A DNA stretch of 64,000 nt from Diphasiastrum complanatum (GCA_029204225.1 CM055106.1:44771313-44835312); one strand, 5' to 3'. Numbered from the stretch's first letter, positions 1-10,638 are shown. Program-made: numbers and translations. The notes: generated by a model from the letters alone, not told the origin.

Positions 1-118
1 TTGCCTATTTGGAAATGTTTTGTAGATATCCTCCACATGCATGTACATCTTATTTTGTAAAAGATTTACGACACATGTTCTTGAAATAAAAAGCACGTCA
101 ATTGACTCTTGCATGTTC

Positions 119-217
119 GACATATGGAGTGACATGGACTCGTCACCTTCCTTACAAGCAAACTTTGACATATGGAGTGACATGTGGACTCGTCACCTTT
201 CTTACAAGCAAACTTTT
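119..217. repeat. Two-copy 48-bp tandem repeat
   Basis: A unit starting GACATATGGAGTGACAT occurs at 119 and again at 167. Both copies run through ACTCGTCACCTT and TTACAAGCAAACTT. The second copy has a 3-bp insertion (ATGTGG instead of ATGG). The short ORFs here owe their internal repeats to this duplication and I do not call them genes. Confidence 0.85.
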
Positions 218-879
218 GATGGACCCACATACTTCTCAACCTTTTCATGGAGATGTAGAGAAGAGCCCTCACTTTATGCATGGATTTGCTGGGAAAAAAT
301 GTCTAAGTTGGTGTGGTTATCGACTTACTTTTGGGATGCAATGCAGCTTTGCATGCATGCAAGTATTTTGGTCACCATGTCATTGGCATGAAAGCGACCC
401 ATTTTTGTTGAATCAAGATCTGCATCTCTAGGGTATGTTGTGGCTTTGATGTAAAGAATTATTTGATCGAAATATCTATACTCATGCGTAATTGCATTAC
501 ATTTAGATGCATTACATTTTTGTTGATGATGAGTGTGAAGAAAATCATTAATTAGAAATTTGCTTTGAGTAACAAAAAACTAATGCCAATGAGTTGAAAT
601 AAAATTATGATTATTATGTGCATGTTGCACACAATTGCTTTGATTCTTTTACTTGGAGTCAAACAATTACTCATAAATCCAAACTAGATTTTGTGATTAT
701 GAATGTTTGGTAATATTTTTCTTTTCATTTTACATATATCTTGATATGATAACTATTCAATGACATTAGTAATTGCTATACCACGTAATGCAACATTAAC
801 ATTCTAGGACCTCAAGCACATAATTTGAATGCAAACACATTTTTTGTGATTTAATACACTGGATTCCAACACGCCATTA
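218..879. other. AT-rich spacer, nothing recognised
   Basis: I see no conserved coding sequence, RNA gene or clear repeat boundary here. The sequence is AT-rich with short, stop-filled frames in all six readings. Confidence 0.6.
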
Positions 880-1249
880 TTGTGAAATAGTATGAAAAAT
901 CTAGCTTGATGATTTTACATTTCATGTAATATGTAAGTCACACACATGTGGAGCATGTTCCCATTTGTGAGTAGTAGGCCTATTTGCATTAGCCAATGCA
1001 TGCTTTATAATAGCTTGTTTTTCAAAGAAATGTGAAACTAGACGAAAGCTAGTCATGTAGAAGCATACCAAGTGGCATCATGAGGTTAGGCCCCAATCCC
1101 CTCATGACTTGTACAAATCAAAATGCATGTTTAGGATAGGCAAATAGGCATCCATCTTGAGCCCTATGAGGAGTTGACACATGTCATAAAGTGTAGAAGT
1201 GCAAATTGGCAAGTAGTCCACCAAAGGTCAGAATTATCAATCAAAATAT
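880..1249 (+). mobile_element. Old LTR fragment, left part, split by element A
   Basis: This stretch resembles the LTRs at 36226 and 61521: AAAAATCTAGCTTGAT, a CACATGTGGAGCATGTTCCCA block, and a later GGATCCAATCATG...AGAGGTGAC motif. That last motif lies on the far side of element A (about 7695-7725), so A inserted into an older LTR of the C/D type. Boundaries are approximate and the LTR is too decayed to place its ends. Confidence 0.6.
1245..1249. repeat. Target-site duplication of copy A, left
   Basis: AATAT directly precedes the left LTR and is repeated at 7682-7686 after the right LTR. A 5-bp duplication is what a copia integrase produces. Confidence 0.93.
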
Positions 1250-1904
1250 TGTGAAAAATACAGATCCTAAGTGGATCTAAACTCCAAGATCATTGGCTTG
1301 AATGCTTGCACTCCAAACTACATAAGCTAGGAATTGGCAACACATTCTATGCTACCTAGAATGCAAAGAACTTGATCAAAAAGCATTTATCACAAATGGA
1401 AACTTCCATAAACATCAAGTGCGGCCCAAAATAGCATTATACAGTCCATAATACATCAGCCTATCACTTTTGGAAAGCACCTAAGATCATACACAATAGC
1501 TTGAAGACAATACACACAACAATGCTCTCAATGGAGGAAGAAACAATGACAATGATCTATTGATCTCAATGAAGCATACAAAAGGTTTCTCCAACCTGTT
1601 CTCCACGACTTCCCTACTATTTATGGATGAGGAAGATGACTCTCTCTCCTCTCTCTAGAAGGTACTTGACCCTAGATATTCCCTATATAGGAAAAATAGC
1701 TAAAAATGGCTTATATGACCAAAATACATCAAAATGGTCTCATTTTGAAGGGTATGAAGTTTGACACTTCATCATACTGAAAAAATACAGTAAATAAAAA
1801 CATTGTGGCCTGGTTCACACGTGTGAAACTCCAGAACCAAAACTATTTACAATTTTAGCCAATTTAGGCCTCAAACTAGCTAGGAAATGTTGACAATTTT
1901 CACA
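1250..1904 (-). repeat. 3' LTR of copy A
   Basis: 655-bp long terminal repeat, identical by eye to 7027-7681. It carries a CACACGTGTG palindrome near 1817 and a CT-rich tract near 1640. The last codons of gag-pol and its TGA stop lie in its first bases (minus strand). Confidence 0.95.
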
Positions 1905-4900
1905 CTCCCTCTTCAACATTGGATGCTAGTTTCAACATAGTCTTTGAGCACATTCCAAGATTAGATCTATGCATTAAATATAGGTCCTTTCCCAATGGTT
2001 TGGTGAAGATATCAGCCACACACTCCTTTGAAGAGACATGTTGAAGCTCCACCTCTTTGGCAATGACTTGATCTCTCACAAAATGGTGAGCAATCTCAAT
2101 GTGCTTGCTCCTTGCATGAAAAACAGGATTGCTTGCCAAGCTTTGGGCTGAAAGGTTATCACAAAGTATGATTGGAGTCTTCTCTGGTTCCAGCAAGTGA
2201 AGATCCAATAACATCCTCTTGATCCAAAGAATCTCCTTGGTGCATGTTGTTAATGCCTTGTACTCGGCTTCGGTGGAAGATAGAGAGATAGTTGGTTGCT
2301 TCTTTGATAGCCATGAGACCACTCCATCTCCAAGATAGATTGCAAAGGCACTTGTTGACTTCCTATCCATTTGATCACCTGCAAAATCTGAATCTGAAAA
2401 TCCACAAAGGTTAGGTGTAGTACCTCCATACAAGATGCCAAAATCTCTAGATCCCGAGATGTATCTAAGTACTCTCTTTCCTAGCTTCCAATGAGCCTCA
2501 CTAGGATCTTGCATAAATTGACTTAGTTTACCAACCACAAAGCTTAGATCAGGTCTTGTGATGGTTAACCATATAAGAGATCCTATTAGCTTTCTATAGA
2601 GAGTAATGTCCTTGAAGGATCTTTCATTACTTCTTGTAGTTAGCTTTACATTTGATTCCATAGGAGTAGAAACAACTTTACAATCTTCCATATGAAACCT
2701 TTTTAGAATAGAGTTAACATACTTTTCTTGACATATGAATGTAGATTTAGAAGTTCTAATAATCTCTATTCCTAAGATATAATGAAGTTTACCAAGATCT
2801 TGAATTTCAAACTCTCTTTTGAGTGCCATCTTGATTTCATCTATATCTAGATTGTTACCACCACTTAAGGTAATGTCATCAACATAGATCAAAAGTAAAG
2901 TGATATCATTTTCATTCAATCTAAAGTAGAGAGAATGATCATACTCACTCATAACAAAGTTTTGAGAAAGTAAGAAGGAATTGAGCTTAGCATACCAACT
3001 CCTTGGTGCTTGCTTTAGCCCATACAAACTCTTTTGGAGATAGCACACATGATTAGGCTCATCATGTGAAACATAGCCCTCGGGTTGCTCCATGTAAATA
3101 TCTTCTTCAAGATCACCATTCAAGAAGGCATTAGTAACATCCATTTGCCACATATCCCAATCATAAAGAGTTGCAAGAGAGATTAGGATTCGAATAGTTA
3201 CCATCTTTGCCACGGGTGCAAAGGTCTCATCATAGTCAATACCATATTCTTGAGCATACCCCTTTGCCACCAACCTTGCCTTGTACTTGTTGATTGATCC
3301 ATCTTGATTTGTCTTGATCTTGAAGATCCACTTACAACCAATTGCCTTCTTGTCCTTTGGAAGCTTTACCAACCTCCATGTGTTGCTTTTGATGAGTGCT
3401 TGATGCTCATGATCCATGGCTTGGATCCATTCCTTCTTTTGAATTGCTTCACCTACACAAGTTGGTTCATCAAAAGAGGTAAGAAAAGCAAAGTTAGAGT
3501 TGTCCACCACTTGCTTTCCTTTTTCATCATAGGTTAGCCTTGATGGCTTAGCCCTTTGCCTTTGAGTCTTCCTTGAAGTTTGCTTTGGAGTGGCATCTCC
3601 ATCTTCATCCAAGACATCTTGCACATCATGATGATTAGTAGGCACATCAACATCAACATCAACAACATTGGAAACATTCTCTTCATGAAAGATGACATCC
3701 CTACTTATGACAACTTTCTTTGTAGAAGGAATGTACACTTTGTAAGCCTTGCTTACTTCACTATAGCCAACAAACACACCCTTCTTTGATGAAGGATCTT
3801 CTTTAGTTCTATCATCAAGTGTGATATTGACAAAACATGTACATCCAAAGATCCTACAATGCTTGACACTCGGCCTTCTACCATAAAGAACCTCATGAGG
3901 AGTTTTACCATCCAAGGAAGCACTTGTCCATCTATTACATAGATAGTTAGCACATGCTAAAGCTTCCCCCCAAAAAGACTTAGCAAGATTAGCATGTAGT
4001 CTCATTGCCTTGGCACATTCACAAAGGGTTCTATTCTTCCTCTCGGCCACTCCATTCTGTTGTGGAGTCCTAGGACTAGACATCTCCCTCTTAATCCCAT
4101 GTGCTATACAAAAGTCTTTGAACCTATTTGAGGTGTATTCCCCTCCATTATCAGATCTTAAGCATTTGATCTTTGTATTGAATTGGTTTTCCATTTCATT
4201 CTTGAACTTGACAAATGCAGCAAACACTTCATCCTTACTTTTAAGAAGATAGATCCAAGTATACCTACTAAAGTCATCAATGAAAGTTGCATACATCTTT
4301 GCCCCACCATTGCTAGTTGTACTAGAAGAATGAATATCAGAATGCACAAGTTGAAAAGCTTCTTTAGATCTAGAAGTAGATCTAGAATAAGCAAGTCTAT
4401 GAGATTTGGACAAGGCACAATGTTCACAAACACTATTGTTTGCAACAAGACTTTTAGGGAGACCAAGAACAAGCTCTTTCTTTGCCATTACCTCCAAAGA
4501 TTTGAAGTTGGGATGGCCCAACCTCTTGTGCCAAACTTCTTGGTTTGTCAATTGCTCCCTAGCCATACATCCTTCATGATTAGAGATCACACATGCATCA
4601 AGCTTGAAAAGTTTACCATGCCTCCTACCTTGAGCAATCAAGGATCCACATTTACTTATCAAACATGCATCTCCAATGAACTCCACATCAAGTCCTTTGT
4701 CAATCATTTGACTTACACTAAGCAAATTCTTAGTGATTGAAGGAATGTACAAAACATTTTCAAGATTTGCTTTCCTATTTGTTGAAAGGGAAATAGGAAT
4801 AGTGCCTATGCCTTTGATGTCACATTGACCATCATTTGCAGTGTAGATGATGTTACCTTCTCCCTCATAAGACAATAAGGATGTAAAGTATTCCTTATGT

Positions 4901-5853
4901 CTTGTCATGTGAGATGAGGCTCCACTATCAATCCACCAAGGATCATTATCATCTATGTTGGCTAACAAACTTGAAGTCATAACAAGTGATTCACATGTGT
5001 TATGTTCTTCCTCATCTATTGTAAGATTTCCTTGCCTCTCTCCTTGCTCTCTTTTCTTCTTATAACATTCATTTGCAAAATGACCTTTTATCCCACAATA
5101 AAAGCACTTGAACTTTGACTTATTGTTCTTAGTAGAAGAGGAAGAGGAAGAGTGATCATCATGATCAAAGTTACCACCTTTGGACCATTTCCCTTTGCCT
5201 TTACCTTTGCCCTTGAATTTGCCTTTTGTGAAGAAAGCCTCTTCACCTCCACCTTGCAAGGATGCACCATCAAGCTTTGATTGCAACCTATGTTCTTCAG
5301 CCAATAAGATTTCTTGCAAGTCAACCACACTTGGCAAGACTCTTTGAATGGCAAAACTTTGCACAAGGTTAGCATGTTCATTTAGCAAACCATTCAACAT
5401 AACTTGGACTATTTCACCATCTTTTATGTTCTCATCAATGCATGCTAAATCATCACTTAGGGACTTAACTCTCAAGATAAATGCATGAGCACTTTCACCC
5501 TCTCTTTGCCTACTAGAAAATATTTGTCTCCTTAGGGTCAATACCCTAGATGTGGACTTTGATTCAAAGAGCTTCTTTAAGGCATTCCATGCCTCACTTG
5601 CACTTTGACACTTTCCAACTTCCTTGAGAAGTTCATTTGTAACATTCATTTTAATGATATGAAGAGCCCTTTTGGCCTTCTTATCAAACCTTTGTTGCTC
5701 TTGAAGTGTGAGAGGTCTCTCTTCAATTTCTGCAACTATGTCCATGAGTTCATTCAACTCAAGTAAGGACTCCATCCTCACTTTCCAAGTAGAGTAGTTT
5801 GATGAACTCAACCTTTCACTAGACTCTAGCATGATCCCACCATTGGAAGCCAT
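1900..5853 (-). CDS. Copia Gag-Pol polyprotein, intact (copy A)
   Basis: This 1317-residue polyprotein makes the capsid and enzymes that copy and integrate the element. Approximate order: Gag (UBN2-like) 1-240; CCHC zinc knuckle CFYCGIKGHFANEC near 250-263; aspartic protease with WWIDSGASSHMT near 306-317; integrase zinc-binding motif WHKRLGH...CEHC near 440-480; integrase catalytic triad in HSDIH, SDNGGEY and NGVAERKNRT (about 505-605); reverse transcriptase from about 830 with MDVTNAFLNG and YVDDITLSG; RNase H with DSDFAGD, SSTEAEYKAL and CDNLSAQSLA; C-terminal DIFTKPLGKD. I see no stop or frameshift. The start is the first Met, in the MASNGG context shared with related elements. The stop falls inside the 3' LTR. 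The YVDD motif is followed by IT, where copy B has II; otherwise all key residues are present. Length and domain order are normal for plant copia. Confidence 0.97.
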   Translation of the reverse strand: MASNGGIMLESSERLSSSNYSTWKVRMESLLELNELMDIVAEIEERPLTLQEQQRFDKKAKRALHIIKMNVTNELLKEVGKCQSASEAWNALKKLFESKSTSRVLTLRRQIFSSRQREGESAHAFILRVKSLSDDLACIDENIKDGEIVQVMLNGLLNEHANLVQSFAIQRVLPSVVDLQEILLAEEHRLQSKLDGASLQGGGEEAFFTKGKFKGKGKGKGKWSKGGNFDHDDHSSSSSSTKNNKSKFKCFYCGIKGHFANECYKKKREQGERQGNLTIDEEEHNTCESLVMTSSLLANIDDNDPWWIDSGASSHMTRHKEYFTSLLSYEGEGNIIYTANDGQCDIKGIGTIPISLSTNRKANLENVLYIPSITKNLLSVSQMIDKGLDVEFIGDACLISKCGSLIAQGRRHGKLFKLDACVISNHEGCMAREQLTNQEVWHKRLGHPNFKSLEVMAKKELVLGLPKSLVANNSVCEHCALSKSHRLAYSRSTSRSKEAFQLVHSDIHSSSTTSNGGAKMYATFIDDFSRYTWIYLLKSKDEVFAAFVKFKNEMENQFNTKIKCLRSDNGGEYTSNRFKDFCIAHGIKREMSSPRTPQQNGVAERKNRTLCECAKAMRLHANLAKSFWGEALACANYLCNRWTSASLDGKTPHEVLYGRRPSVKHCRIFGCTCFVNITLDDRTKEDPSSKKGVFVGYSEVSKAYKVYIPSTKKVVISRDVIFHEENVSNVVDVDVDVPTNHHDVQDVLDEDGDATPKQTSRKTQRQRAKPSRLTYDEKGKQVVDNSNFAFLTSFDEPTCVGEAIQKKEWIQAMDHEHQALIKSNTWRLVKLPKDKKAIGCKWIFKIKTNQDGSINKYKARLVAKGYAQEYGIDYDETFAPVAKMVTIRILISLATLYDWDMWQMDVTNAFLNGDLEEDIYMEQPEGYVSHDEPNHVCYLQKSLYGLKQAPRSWYAKLNSFLLSQNFVMSEYDHSLYFRLNENDITLLLIYVDDITLSGGNNLDIDEIKMALKREFEIQDLGKLHYILGIEIIRTSKSTFICQEKYVNSILKRFHMEDCKVVSTPMESNVKLTTRSNERSFKDITLYRKLIGSLIWLTITRPDLSFVVGKLSQFMQDPSEAHWKLGKRVLRYISGSRDFGILYGGTTPNLCGFSDSDFAGDQMDRKSTSAFAIYLGDGVVSWLSKKQPTISLSSTEAEYKALTTCTKEILWIKRMLLDLHLLEPEKTPIILCDNLSAQSLASNPVFHARSKHIEIAHHFVRDQVIAKEVELQHVSSKECVADIFTKPLGKDLYLMHRSNLGMCSKTMLKLASNVEEGV
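1905..1914 (-). promoter_or_regulatory. Polypurine tract of copy A
   Basis: On the minus strand GAAGAGGGAG lies directly before the TGTGAAAA start of the 3' LTR. This is the expected primer for plus-strand DNA synthesis, and it also encodes the last residues of Gag-Pol. Confidence 0.88.
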
Positions 5854-7014
5854 GATTCTAATGTTTCTTCAACTTTTAGGTTCTGTCCTAAAGCACTTAG
5901 CACTCACTTTTCTCTCAACAAATGATAGATAAAGATATCTATGAAGATTTAGGACCCTAAAACACTTCTATCTTGAACCTAGATGGTTTCCAAGCATAGA
6001 AAGGAAGATTGAAACACATGCAACACTTTGCACACACTAAGAATGGATTACAAAATCAAACCAACCTGAACACACTCTTGCTTAAGCTCTCAAACTTTCC
6101 AGCAAGTGACCAAATCAAGTTATGGTGTGAAGAGTTACTTGCATTCTTAGAAAATACCCAAAACTAGGATGCCAAGATTACCTAGTAATGAACAAACTTG
6201 ATCAACATATGATCAACACACTAAGATATTGATTCAACCTGTAAAACCACATGTAAACCACACTTCTAAAAGTTTATAAACTCCAGCAAGTGATAAATAC
6301 AAGATTTAGAGGTGAATGAATGAGCACACTTAGTGAATCACAAGACTAGCTTCACTATCTTGTCAAATCTTGGTGTTTAGATGTAGATCTAAGATCACTT
6401 CACATGAGAATGTTCCTCAACCTGTTAAGAACCTGAAAACACACTTGCATAATGGTTAACACCTTCCAGCAAATGCTCCAATCAAATTACATAAGGAGAG
6501 TTACTTACATGCTCAACAAAGTACACCAAAATTTATGCCAAAATTGATGACAATCTTTACAATATGCTCTTCACAATGGAGCTTACAATATGTTCACCCA
6601 GAAAAAGGGGATCTTTCATCCAAATGGGAGCTTTGCTCAGCCTTTAGGAGAATTACAACTCACTCAAAAGAGCATTTGTCATCCACTTAAGGAGAAGTTT
6701 CATCCACTTAAGGAGAGTGTTCATCCAAGAATGGAGATTGTCAACAATAGGATTGAAAAGAACATTGTTAGTATTGAATATGCACAAGCCTCACAATCAC
6801 AAATGATTAGGTGTTATGATCTGATCCAAAATAGTTTCTTTTCAGCCTTTGATCTTCAATAGACCTGAAATATGCTTTTGATCCACAAGTTCAACTCACA
6901 AAACAAAGGTTAGTAAGATTTGATCAACAAAGCAATGCAAAATCATGCTAGAACTTGATCAAACATCCAAATATCACCAAAAATGGAATACTTACTGTAA
7001 ATAGAAGCCAACCA
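5854..7014 (-). other. Long untranslated leader of copy A with three degenerate repeats
   Basis: About 1.16 kb lies between the PBS and the Gag start. It contains three imperfect direct repeats beginning CAACCTG at 6062, 6235 and 6418. Each is followed 35-60 bases later by CCAGCAA(G/A)TG and, in the first and third, by AGAGTTACTT. No conserved ORF is seen. The region probably carries packaging and translation signals, as leaders do in this class. Confidence 0.8.
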
Positions 7015-7026
7015 GCTCTGATACCA
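7015..7026 (-). promoter_or_regulatory. Primer-binding site of copy A (initiator Met tRNA type)
   Basis: On the minus strand the 5' LTR is followed at once by TGGTATCAGAGC, the classic plant copia site complementary to the 3' end of initiator methionine tRNA. Confidence 0.95.
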
Positions 7027-7681
7027 TGTGAAAAATACAGATCCTAAGTGGATCTAAACTCCAAGATCATTGGCTTGAATGCTTGCACTCCAAACTACAT
7101 AAGCTAGGAATTGGCAACACATTCTATGCTACCTAGAATGCAAAGAACTTGATCAAAAAGCATTTATCACAAATGGAAACTTCCATAAACATCAAGTGCG
7201 GCCCAAAATAGCATTATACAGTCCATAATACATCAGCCTATCACTTTTGGAAAGCACCTAAGATCATACACAATAGCTTGAAGACAATACACACAACAAT
7301 GCTCTCAATGGAGGAAGAAACAATGACAATGATCTATTGATCTCAATGAAGCATACAAAAGGTTTCTCCAACCTGTTCTCCACGACTTCCCTACTATTTA
7401 TGGATGAGGAAGATGACTCTCTCTCCTCTCTCTAGAAGGTACTTGACCCTAGATATTCCCTATATAGGAAAAATAGCTAAAAATGGCTTATATGACCAAA
7501 ATACATCAAAATGGTCTCATTTTGAAGGGTATGAAGTTTGACACTTCATCATACTGAAAAAATACAGTAAATAAAAACATTGTGGCCTGGTTCACACGTG
7601 TGAAACTCCAGAACCAAAACTATTTACAATTTTAGCCAATTTAGGCCTCAAACTAGCTAGGAAATGTTGACAATTTTCACA
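7027..7681 (-). repeat. 5' LTR of copy A
   Basis: 655-bp long terminal repeat with TG...CA ends, followed by the AATAT duplication. It should hold the element promoter. A possible TATA-like segment (CCTATATAGG) lies near 7460, a CACACGTGTG palindrome near 7594. Confidence 0.95.
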
Positions 7682-7740
7682 AATATGAGGTGCAAATCAT
7701 GGATCCAATCATGTTTAGAGGTGACTACATGCCTTATTGA
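7682..7740 (+). mobile_element. Old LTR fragment, right part
   Basis: After the AATAT duplication the sequence continues with GGATCCAATCATG and AGAGGTGAC, the internal repeat motif of the C/D-type LTRs. This is the other half of the LTR that copy A split. Confidence 0.5.
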
Positions 7741-8560
7741 GTAGGAGCTCGAGCTACCACTATATGGATGTAGTTGGTGATGCATCTTGAGATGCCTTGA
7801 TCTTGGCCCCTTCCAAGGTGGAATGTTGATCTTCATGAAAAATGACATCTCTACTCTCAAAAACCTTTGAACTAGAGAGTATAAAGACTATATAGTCCTT
7901 CTTGGTGTGTGAGTATCCAACCATGATCCCTTTGCTTGAGCTTGGATCATCCTTCTTCCTTGTTTCCAAGGGAATATGTGCAAAGCAAATACTTCCAAAG
8001 ACTCTAAGGTGATCAATCTTAGGCTTCTTCTTGAAACAATTAGTGGAATAATGGCCTTTCTTGCCACAAAAGAAGCATTTAATATTCTTTTTCTTCAACT
8101 TAGAAGTAGAAGCATGAGAGGTGTCCTCCTCTCCATATTTGTTCTTGTCTTTAGCTTTGTCTGTAGAGAAATGTTGGTGTTGATTCTTGCTCCTCCCTTT
8201 GTGCTTGTCTTTGACTAATAGTACTTTGCCATCACCATTATGATTGAGGGATAATTTGTCCATCCTCATAAGCTTGTTCTCATGTCTTGATTCTTCGGCA
8301 ATAAGAACGGCCATTGAGAATGACTTGAACTAGCTCACTTTGTTTGATGGTCTCCAATACAAGCATTAAGCTCTTTATGGATGTCTTTGACTCTCAATAT
8401 ATAATTGGTTGCAGTAACATCACTCCTTAGAGTGAGGAGCCTAGAGGTATTCTTGGTCTCATAGATAGCTTTGAGTGAGTCCATGTTGGTAGATTCTCTA
8501 CAAATATCACAATCAGCCGGAGGAATATTTTTTGATGTCAGTTGATCCAAGAATTAGAAT
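7741..8560 (-). pseudogene. Copia remnant with gag fused to integrase C-terminus
   Basis: Minus-strand relic of the C/D family. Around 8335-8550 it reads as Gag (LKAIYETKNTSRLLTLR, then NYILRVKDIHKEL). At 7760-8314 an open frame of 184 codons begins in Gag (SEESR-like LIAEESR, MRMDKLSLNH), contains the zinc knuckle CFFCGKKGHYSTNC, and then passes directly into the integrase C-terminal region (HLRVFGSICFAHIP, KGIMVGYS, SRDVIFHED). Protease and the integrase core are missing, so an internal deletion of roughly 1 kb or more created the fusion in frame. There is no RT downstream. It is probably a dead remnant that happens to stay open. Confidence 0.85.
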
Positions 8561-8733
8561 AACTAGACTTGTAGTTATGAACCCAACCATGGCATCTTGT
8601 TGTGTAAGACCATGAGTTGAGGAGAGATTAGTTAGTTACATAAAAGTTTGTTGGATGTGACCTGGTAATTGTTTATTTTTCAATATTTTCTTTCTTAATA
8701 GATTCAATTTGTTCTCCTTTGCTTCATGTTGAC
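8561..8733. other. Short spacer between two copia relics
   Basis: Nothing recognisable between the minus-strand relic and the plus-strand gag piece. Confidence 0.5.
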
Positions 8734-9110
8734 AGGCATGGGATGTGCTAAAGGAGTAGTTTGAGACGTCAAATCCATCAAGGATTATATTTATGAAGTC
8801 AAAGCTGAATAGTGCCCAAATGGAGCAAGGAGAGCACATTCAAACTTACATAACCAGAATCAAGGCAATGAGAGATGAATTGCATTCTATTGGTGAGCAC
8901 ATACGTGATGTTGAGCTGGTGCACAATGCATTGTGCGGCATCACAGAATCTTATTAGATGTTTGTGAGCGGGATAGCTTCAAGAGAAAGATTGCCAACCT
9001 TTGACGAGCTCATAGGAATCTTGATGCAGGAGGAGCAACGACGAGAGATGGTGAAAGCTAGACGTCAAAATACTGATGATCAAGCACCTGCAACATGCCA
9101 AAAACAAGGC
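8734..9110 (+). pseudogene. Copia gag fragment
   Basis: Translates with two stops as a UBN2-type Gag segment: AWDVLKE, MKSKLNSAQMEQGEHIQTY, ITRIKAMRDELHSIG, then LPTFDELIGILMQEEQRR. The pattern matches the Gag region before the zinc knuckle in other copia elements. In-frame TAG codons (one just after AWDVLKE and one near 8956) and the missing start show that it is dead. Confidence 0.8.
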
Positions 9111-9399
9111 CTGTATAAAGCCTAAAATGCCACGTAGAGGCCAATGATGAATTTCATGCATTTATCAGGCCTATGCCACATGGCATCCTCATGCAAAGGG
9201 GACCTTTACTTGTGTATGTATCAGTCTCTTTGTAATAAAGATGCTTTTGCTTTGTGAGCTCTTTGCTTGATGTGAGCTCCTCCATCACTGTGGTACTTGT
9301 GGATGTTGTTCATGGTTTCGATGGTTGGCAATCAGTCAGTAATTGCATCTCTAATCTGTACTCTCCACTAGATCAAAATTTATGCATAGAATGTTAACT
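9111..9399 (+). repeat. Probable LTR 3' portion before a primer-binding site
   Basis: The PBS at 9400 implies that an LTR ends just before it. The stretch includes an AATAAAG signal near 9235 and GT-rich DNA after it, as expected for the R/U5 part of an LTR. The end reads GTTAACT rather than a clean CA, and the upstream boundary and a matching partner LTR were not found. Confidence 0.45.
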
Positions 9400-9410
9400 T
9401 GGTATCAGAG
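9400..9410 (+). promoter_or_regulatory. Primer-binding site (initiator Met tRNA type)
   Basis: TGGTATCAGAG followed by TCG. This matches the plant copia PBS in its first eleven bases and marks the 5' end of a plus-strand element whose coding part is at 10639-11822. Confidence 0.75.
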
Positions 9411-9413
9411 TCG

Positions 9414-10638
9414 ATAGGCTATGGAGGAACGTGCACAATCGAAACTCTTGGAAGAGCGGTTCCATCGATGGTAGCATCAGAACCGAGCAACGATAAAGAT
9501 GCCATACGAGGTACAGGATGGTCCGGGGTGATTAGAGACACAAAGCCCTTTGATTTAGTGCATACGAAGCCAATTTGTAGAATCAAAGTAACAAAAAATT
9601 TCATAGCAAGCAGGCCATTGGGCAGCTGACAAAAAAGTGCTTATAACGGAGGCAATTCTCAGTGAAGTTTGTTGCAAACAAGAATTGGGACATGTTACTA
9701 GACAATCGGGGTAGTTGTGGAGGTTCAATTCTCAATAATTGATCAGAAGGCAGTTCCAAAGATATGCAACAAAGCTTAGTCTTTGCAGACCGGGGTTTAC
9801 AGAGCAAAAAGTTTGGATCTTTCTTTGTAGGAAGCGGTTTTTGGATCTATAAGAAGCCATAGTAGACACGGTGGAACTTTTGACAAGTTTGGAAGTGAAA
9901 AGCTATTAACACTTCACAGCGGAAGTGTGGTGGAGCTCATGCTTGGGATACTTTTGGGTAAGTAAAAAGCATGAACAAGTGGTGGATTGTAACTTGATAT
10001 CTGTCCAAATGATGGAGATCATGTGTTGTGCTTTAGATCTACTTCAATTATTAGTTCATTTCAGGTTGACGTGGTATATCATAGTGCAAAGTGGGATTGC
10101 ATGGTCTAGTATTAGAATGGAGAGGTCGTTTGGATGCAGCCAAGGAAGATCTCACGTGTGAGCTAGATGGTATATCAGTGCACACCATTGGTGGACTTGA
10201 AAATAATATTGGAGTAAGTATTTGATGGGTATTCTCAAGTGGAAACATTTTGGTGATTAAAACTAGGACATAGATGAGGAGAATACAGATAGAAGCACAT
10301 GTGGAATAGATGGACAAGATTAGTATCGTAAGTTACTTCTCTTAAGTATGATTGTGTGGCTCATTAACCAGTAAGACTTGGCTATTATAAGCAATTTGAT
10401 GAAGGTAGATGCCAATGCAAAGCTACAAGTGGCATTTACTTTCTGAGAAACACGACTTCAAGTAAGCAGTAGAGTTTTCTGAGGTTGCTAGCATGGGGTA
10501 GTCCAATGCTTGGGATGCAGAGCAGGAATGATCCGTGTGGACATCAGCTAGAGCTTGAATGAGGGATGCCAATATATTCTTGAGCCAAGATATCAATCGG
10601 ATAGGCTGTAGCAGTGGATCTACCTATGACAAAGCTGT
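9414..10638 (+). other. Uncharacterised interior of the plus-strand copia relic
   Basis: About 1.2 kb between the PBS and the first readable Gag codons. It has short ORFs only (up to 88 codons) and no motif I recognise. It is less AT-rich than the surrounding spacer. It could be leader plus decayed N-terminal gag or a nested unrelated insertion. Confidence 0.5.

Larger units (their letters stand above)
1250..7681 (-). mobile_element. Complete Ty1/copia LTR retrotransposon, copy A
   Basis: Full-length autonomous-looking copia element on the minus strand. It has two 655-bp LTRs that look identical by eye, both with TG...CA ends (TGTGAAAA...TTTTCACA), and a 5-bp target-site duplication AATAT at 1245-1249 and 7682-7686. 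A primer-binding site adjoins the 5' LTR (7015-7026) and a polypurine tract adjoins the 3' LTR (about 1905-1914). A single uninterrupted 1317-codon gag-pol ORF fills the interior. Identical LTRs indicate a very recent insertion. A near-identical copy lies at 50049-56480. Confidence 0.97.

Noticed and set aside
4183..4740. 185-codon plus-strand ORF over pol of copy A (and its twin at 52982)
   Set aside because: A shadow of the integrase and protease coding sequence on the minus strand; no independent evidence.
6590..6862. 90-codon plus-strand ORF in the copy A leader, also present in copy B
   Set aside because: It is antisense to the element leader and shared only because the two copies are recent. 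It shows no domain, and its HPLKE repeats follow the DNA repeats.
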